Shown here: positions 59,838 to 64,000 of the stretch, piece after piece
Layout of the letters: every line of letters begins with the position of its first letter
Numbering within the stretch: position 1 is the first letter of the stretch
From: Bradyrhizobium sp. Ash2021
Lineage (GTDB): Bacteria > Pseudomonadota > Alphaproteobacteria > Rhizobiales > Xanthobacteraceae
Direction of reading: 5' to 3'
NCBI RefSeq assembly: GCF_031202265.1
Contig: NZ_CP100604.1
Span: 7,794,501-7,858,500 of the forward strand
Length of the DNA: 64,000 nt
Position numbers and translations under genes: made by a program
The notes under the pieces: generated by a model
What the model was told of the DNA's origin: nothing
The model's input: only the letters and a program-made list of their open reading frames with translations
The model's database searches: none

Positions 59838-61544
59838 TCAGAAAAAGAAGCCGATGCCGCCAAGAAACGAATCCGACAGCGCCCCGACGACACTCTTGTC
59901 GACGACCCTCTGATACGTCGCCTTGAGCACCACTTTGGGTGATGGGAACACCGCAACGCCCGCGGTATGGAAGGTCCGCTGCCCGGCACCTGTCGGCATA
60001 TTCGCGTCCGTTCCGGCAAACCCGGCGGTCTGCAGGTTCTCATAGGTGTAGCGATAGAACGGCACCGCCTCCCACTCGCTGTTCAGGATCGTTCCCAAGG
60101 GAACGTGGTAGGCGATTTCGCCGGAGTAGCCATACATCGTCTTGCCGACATTGTTGATCGGATCGGTGTCGTTGTTGGCGCGAAGGTTTTCGGGGTGGCC
60201 GAAATTCACCCGCACATATTCGCCGCGCAGCTCGAGGCCGCTGGTGGGGACACGGTAACGGAATTCGGCATCGAAGATGCCAAGACTGTTGCGGCCGAGC
60301 AAAGCCCCGGTGTCCGCATAGGCACCGCGCGGCGTGACATTGGGGCTGTAATAGCCGCTGACGCTGCCGGCAAACCCCGGAACGAACGCCGGCGCAAAAT
60401 CAAGTTTTCCGGCAACGGCAAGCGCGTCGCTGAGCTGTGCAAAACCACCCCGGACCGGAGCCGCGAAAGCAAGTGCATCGAGACCGCTAATGCCAGGCGC
60501 GTAACCGATCGGAAACGGCGGCACCGTGTTGGCATCGGTCCGCAGCCCGAAGTCGCCGCCAAAGTCCTCCAGGCTGGTGCTGACCTGGACCTGATAGCTC
60601 AAGCCGTCCGCGATGGTGCCGTAAACGCTGCTCGCGCCGGCCTTGAACGTCGACGGAATCAGCCCGTTGTAAAGCTCCGGCCGATTGACGCTGTAAAACT
60701 GGGTCGGCTCATGATGCTGGTTGATGTAGCCGATCGGGACCAGATCGATGCCCGGCGATCGCCAGTTGAACTGATCGATGATCTTGAAGTCGATCCAGAT
60801 CTGCTCGATTTCCGCCGTTCCGTGCAGCTTGTCATCGGCGTCGAAACCTGACCCGGCGTGCTCGAATTCGATCTCGGCGTTGAAGATGATGTTGTCGGTG
60901 ATCGCATAGGTCGGCAGCAGCACGAACCGGGCGGCATCGAAGCCGTTCTGCCACTGGCCGTTGGCGGCGGGATTTTGCATCGCGCCGTATTTTATCTCGC
61001 CATAGGCACCGATACTGAGGCCGTTTACCGGCGAGGCCGCCAATCCGAGAATGGGAAGATCCGGGGAGGAAGCCGGCGTAGGAAGCGCCTTGCCGGTCGA
61101 TTTGGTGCGGAGATCGGTTGCATCGGCGGGGCTGGCCGTCGCCTTGGGATCCTTGCCGGCGTCCTTATTGCCACCCTTGCCGGCGTCCTTATTGCCACCC
61201 TTGCTGGTGTCCTTATCGGCATCCTTAATTGGATCCTTATTGGGATCCTTATTCGGATCCTTGGCATTTGCCTGCAGCGCCGATGTTCGGGCAGGCTTGG
61301 CGGGCTCTTCGTGCTTGACGACCTGCTTCTGTTTCAGCTCCGCCTCGAGCGACTGAATGCGCTGCTCCATCTTCTCCATTTTCTTCAGGAGAATGTCGTT
61401 GGCATCGCCATCGACGGCAAGCGCCGCTCCGCCGGTGAAGGTCGACAGCGCGCCCGCGGCCACAAACAGACTCACTCTGTTTCGATAGCCCGTTCGAGCA
61501 ACCTTTGACGGATTGGATCGCGGCGTGAAATGACGCAAAGACAT
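59838..61544 (-). CDS. Outer-membrane porin with coiled coil and Lys-Asp repeat linker
   Basis: A 568-residue exported protein. The signal region (RVSLFVAAGALSTFTGGAAL) is followed by a coiled coil (about 50-75, LLKKMEKMEQRIQSLEAELK) and a low-complexity charged linker (about 90-140) built from repeats such as NKDPNKDPIKDADKD and GGNKDAGKGGNKDAGKD. The rest is a beta-barrel with alternating residues and the typical C-terminal aromatic end (GGIGFFF). The linker may span the periplasm or bind peptidoglycan. Being first in an operon with flavinylation genes, it may provide the outer-membrane path for a donor or acceptor. The DNA coding for the linker is a degenerate tandem repeat and may vary in length. 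Confidence 0.83.
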   Translation of the reverse strand: MSLRHFTPRSNPSKVARTGYRNRVSLFVAAGALSTFTGGAALAVDGDANDILLKKMEKMEQRIQSLEAELKQKQVVKHEEPAKPARTSALQANAKDPNKDPNKDPIKDADKDTSKGGNKDAGKGGNKDAGKDPKATASPADATDLRTKSTGKALPTPASSPDLPILGLAASPVNGLSIGAYGEIKYGAMQNPAANGQWQNGFDAARFVLLPTYAITDNIIFNAEIEFEHAGSGFDADDKLHGTAEIEQIWIDFKIIDQFNWRSPGIDLVPIGYINQHHEPTQFYSVNRPELYNGLIPSTFKAGASSVYGTIADGLSYQVQVSTSLEDFGGDFGLRTDANTVPPFPIGYAPGISGLDALAFAAPVRGGFAQLSDALAVAGKLDFAPAFVPGFAGSVSGYYSPNVTPRGAYADTGALLGRNSLGIFDAEFRYRVPTSGLELRGEYVRVNFGHPENLRANNDTDPINNVGKTMYGYSGEIAYHVPLGTILNSEWEAVPFYRYTYENLQTAGFAGTDANMPTGAGQRTFHTAGVAVFPSPKVVLKATYQRVVDKSVVGALSDSFLGGIGFFF

Positions 61545-61560
61545 GAGGCCCCCAGACTGC

Positions 61561-61633
61561 CGGGGTCGATACCCCGCGACGATAGGTAGCTAGCACCGCT
61601 CGGGAGCGTTTCCGAAAACCGAAGAGGTTTTCG
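61561..61633. promoter_or_regulatory. Two hairpins upstream of the porin gene
   Basis: CGGGGT-CGAT-ACCCCG (61561-61576) and CGAAAACC-GAAGA-GGTTTTCG (61613-61633) are perfect inverted repeats 17-90 bases before the porin ATG. They could form leader-RNA structures or protein sites. The remaining 61634-61788 is AT-rich and shows nothing recognised. Confidence 0.35.
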
Positions 61634-61796
61634 AAATTGGAATCTGTCTAACATCGAAGTTTAGAACGAAACTAAATCGTCGAAAAAATTAGAATGGTTC
61701 TACGAGAAGTACATCGCGCGCATGCAGGCGTCGGAGATTTATAATCCTTCTAAGGACACAGCCCGCTAAAGGCACAGCCTGCGGCTGCGGACATGC

Positions 61797-63215
61797 GGAG
61801 CTATCGCCAATTTTTGGTGACGGCCTGATCAGTCAGGCGGCGGCGGTTGCGGGCTGAGGGGCGGCCAGCTTGGCGGTGACCTCGATCCCGTCGGTGAATT
61901 TCACACCGAGAATGATCTTTGGCAAGTGTGCATGTCCGTCGAGCCGTCGCCAGGATCGTTGCGCCCCTTCGACCAGCTTGAATACCATGGCGAGAGCGGT
62001 CTTGTTTGAGAGGCAGCCTTTCGATCGGATCGTGCGGTGGCGGACGGTCGCGAAAGTGCTTTCAATCGGGTTGGTGGTGCGCAGGTGCTTCCAATGCTCG
62101 GCCGGGAAGTCGTAGAAGGCGAGCAGCAGGTCGCGATCCTTCGTCAGACAATCGACGGCCTTCTGGTATTTCGGCGTGTAGCTTTCGATGAAGGCGTCGA
62201 AGGCGACTTCGGCATTGGCCTTGGTCTCGGCCATCCAGATTTCCTGCAGCGCCCGCTTGGCCTTTGGTTGCACACTCTTGGGTAATTTGCCCAGCACGTT
62301 CGCCGTCTTGTGCACCCAACAGCGCTGCTCGCGTGCTTTCGGCCAGACCTCGCCGGCCGCTTTCCAGAAGCCGAGCGCGCCGTCGGCGATCATCAGCTCG
62401 GGCCGGGCATCGAGCCCGCATCGCTTCAGATCCAGCAGCAGATCGCGCCAATCCTGCGCACTTTCCCGAGCGCCATCGGTGAACCCGACGAGCTCTTTCT
62501 TGCCCTCGGGCGTCGCGCCGATCAGCACCAGGATGCACTGCTTTTCATCTTCCAGCCGCGCCTCGAGGTGGATGCCGTCCGCCCAGACGTACACGTAGCG
62601 CTTGCCCGACAAATCACGCTTGCGCCACTGGGCATGATCATCCTGCCAGCCGTCCTTCAGGCGGCCGATGGCGCTGGCCGAGAGGCCGGGCGCATCCTTG
62701 CCGAGCAAGGCCGCCAGAGCGTCCGAGAAATCGCCGGTCGAGATGCCCTTCAGGTAGAGGATCGGTAGCAGCGTCTCGATCGACTTCGAGCGGCGCATAT
62801 AGGGCGGCAAGATCGATGGCGAGAAGCGGATGCGGCGGGGATCGCCGGCTGCGGCCTCGCGATCGCGCACGCGGGGCTGGCGCACCGGGACCGCGCCGAT
62901 GCCCGTCATCACCTCGCGCTCGGGCAGATGACCGTGGCGCACCACGCGTTGGTGGCCATCCTCGGTCTTCAAATCGGCATGCTTGGAAAGAAACCCGGCG
63001 ACCTCGGCCTCCACCGCCTGGGCGAGAAGGGCACGCGCCCCATCGCGCAAAATGTCGGTGAGTTGGTCGCTGAAAGTTCCTGGCTGAATCAGTTTTACGA
63101 CGGTATCCTTAGACACGGCATATCGCTCCTTTGGTGGAGAAGTGGAGGCGTTGAACACCCCCACGATATGCCGCCTTCCCGATTCACGCCGTCACCAACT
63201 TTGGGCCATAGCTCC
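61797..63215 (-). mobile_element. Complete IS256-family insertion sequence, 1419 bp
   Basis: The element is bounded by imperfect inverted repeats: left GGAGCTATCGCCAATTTTTG continuing GTGACGGC, right (reverse complement) GGAGCTATGGCCCAAAGTTG continuing GTGACGGC. Both sides are flanked by the 8-bp direct repeat GGACATGC (61789-61796 and 63216-63223), the target duplication size of this family. It carries one intact transposase gene. The perfect duplication suggests a recent insertion, apparently into intergenic DNA between the porin and a PhyH-type gene. Confidence 0.9.
61833..63116 (-). CDS. IS256-family (mutator-type) transposase
   Basis: A 427-residue DDE transposase. The catalytic Asp residues are in YVYVWADGIHLEARL and ELMIADGALGFWKAAGEVW, the Glu in RTTNPIESTFATVRHRT; the CWVHKTANVLGKLPKS segment is characteristic of the mutator group. 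The GTG at 63116 is chosen because AAGGAG lies nine bases upstream; the frame is open to 63164. It fills most of the insertion sequence and appears intact, so the element may be active. Confidence 0.9.
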   Translation of the reverse strand: MSKDTVVKLIQPGTFSDQLTDILRDGARALLAQAVEAEVAGFLSKHADLKTEDGHQRVVRHGHLPEREVMTGIGAVPVRQPRVRDREAAAGDPRRIRFSPSILPPYMRRSKSIETLLPILYLKGISTGDFSDALAALLGKDAPGLSASAIGRLKDGWQDDHAQWRKRDLSGKRYVYVWADGIHLEARLEDEKQCILVLIGATPEGKKELVGFTDGARESAQDWRDLLLDLKRCGLDARPELMIADGALGFWKAAGEVWPKAREQRCWVHKTANVLGKLPKSVQPKAKRALQEIWMAETKANAEVAFDAFIESYTPKYQKAVDCLTKDRDLLLAFYDFPAEHWKHLRTTNPIESTFATVRHRTIRSKGCLSNKTALAMVFKLVEGAQRSWRRLDGHAHLPKIILGVKFTDGIEVTAKLAAPQPATAAA

Positions 63216-63369
63216 GGACATGCGGCATTCTCCCGCGAATGTGCTCACTGACGACGCCGTCCGGTCTTATTTGCCGCCGCCGATCCCGGCTTGTCGGGCC
63301 GACCGGCGGCGGTAAGATGGTGGAGGAAACGCCGATAAACAAAATCTGATTGACCGGGAGCGCAGGCCC

Positions 63370-64000
63370 ATGACGAGCGCAGCAGAGCAAGCATCCCCGT
63401 GGCTCAAGGGCCGGACCTTCGAATCCTGGCGCGAGGAATTCGATCGTCGCGGCTATCTGATTTTCGAGCGCGTGCTGTCGCCGGCCAAGGTCGCCGATAT
63501 TCGTTGTGCACTGGCGCCGTTCCTGGCGCGCGATCTCAAGGGCCGCAACGATTTCGAGGGCGAGAAGACCAATCGGGTCTATGCGCTGTTGGCCAAGTCT
63601 CCGGTGTTCGCGGAGCTCGCGATCCATCCGCTGGCGCTGGCCTTTGCCGAGGCGGAACTGGGACCGAGCTGCCTTTTGTCCGCCCTGCTCGCGATCAATC
63701 TGCATCCGGGCGAGACCGTGCAGCCCTGGCACTTCGACGACAACGGCGCCAAGGTGCCACGGCCGCGGCCGGCGCTTGGGATCAGCACGTTCTGGGCGAT
63801 CGACGACACAACCGAGGTGAACGGCGCCACCGAGATCATTCCGGGGAGCCATTTGTGGGACGGACAGATCGTCGAGGGCGCGGTGCAGCCGTCGGATTTC
63901 GCCCGCAAGGGCGCCGATCGCGATAAAGGCGAGCGGCCCGACGCGATCAAAATGGTGATGCCATCAGGCTCGCTCGCGATCACCAAGGGAACGCTGTGGC
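63370..64000 (+). CDS. Phytanoyl-CoA dioxygenase (PhyH) family protein, C-terminus outside window
   Basis: The first 210 residues are visible and the frame continues beyond the right edge. It is a cytoplasmic Fe(II)/2-oxoglutarate-dependent oxygenase of the PhyH family. The N-terminal part (FESWREEFDRRGYLIFERVL) is typical, and the iron-binding His and Asp are in VQPWHFDDNGAKVP; the second His would lie further on. Downstream segments FWAIDDTTEVNGATEIIPGS and SGSLAITKGTLW also fit. GGGAG precedes the ATG. The substrate is unknown; the family hydroxylates diverse small molecules. The IS256 element lies 150 bases upstream and may have separated it from regulatory DNA. Confidence 0.87.
   Translation, partial: MTSAAEQASPWLKGRTFESWREEFDRRGYLIFERVLSPAKVADIRCALAPFLARDLKGRNDFEGEKTNRVYALLAKSPVFAELAIHPLALAFAEAELGPSCLLSALLAINLHPGETVQPWHFDDNGAKVPRPRPALGISTFWAIDDTTEVNGATEIIPGSHLWDGQIVEGAVQPSDFARKGADRDKGERPDAIKMVMPSGSLAITKGTLW

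Overview
The window looks like chromosomal DNA of a Bradyrhizobium/Rhodopseudomonas-type alphaproteobacterium (Nitrobacteraceae). This rests on high GC, FixJ- and FixK-type regulators, many periplasmic-binding-protein ABC systems, a phasin, an IalB-family protein, and palindromic intergenic repeats of the type seen in that group. No rRNA, tRNA or CRISPR array was recognised.

Region 1 (0-32 kb) is a dense anoxia/energy-maintenance island. It opens with an aspartate decarboxylation module (aspartate:alanine exchanger, aspartate 4-decarboxylase, an overlapping small membrane protein, a secreted protein). A large Orn/Lys/Arg-type decarboxylase, a frameshifted SulP permease and a second AspT-type exchanger follow. 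Next come a single-domain receiver, a FixJ-like regulator and a FixK/FNR-like regulator. After these come a K+-channel-like protein, a phasin and several alpha/beta hydrolases, one of which is a tandem fusion. Then come a two-subunit CoA-transferase, a MaoC/NodN hydratase, FabI, acetate kinase, phosphotransacetylase and a DUF3141 protein, and finally an AI-2E-type permease, a GNAT enzyme, a DUF1269 protein and a Ca2+/H+ exchanger. Eight TTGA-N6-TCAA boxes, the FNR/FixK recognition sequence, lie in intergenic DNA between 6.88 and 31.81 kb. Six of them sit where a class II site (centre at -41.5) would start a transcript close to an annotated gene, although the one at 27.66 kb requires an internal start codon. 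Two serve both arms of a divergent gene pair. The contents suggest a regulon that maintains ATP and proton-motive force when respiration is limited: decarboxylation/antiport cycles, and substrate-level phosphorylation from acyl-CoA, possibly fed by polyhydroxybutyrate.

Region 2 (32-42 kb) is mixed: a hybrid histidine kinase with an ABC-binding-protein-like sensor, a GMC oxidoreductase, an orphan amino-acid-type binding protein, and a CGNR zinc-finger regulator facing two hydrolases and an SDR enzyme across a duplicated operator-like sequence.

Region 3 (42-53.4 kb) holds two complete ABC importer operons, one peptide-type (minus strand) and one branched-chain-amino-acid-type (plus strand). 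Between them lie palindromic repeats and a remnant of an intradiol dioxygenase.

Region 4 (53.5-64 kb) holds a short LysR regulator, an NTF2-like protein, an ATC-hydrolase-like protein, a ChaC-type glutathione cyclotransferase and a gamma-glutamyltransferase with a one-base frameshift. A four-gene flavinylation operon follows (porin, FMN-binding protein, ApbE, four-helix membrane protein). The window ends with a complete IS256-family element with 8-bp target duplications and the start of a phytanoyl-CoA-dioxygenase-like gene.
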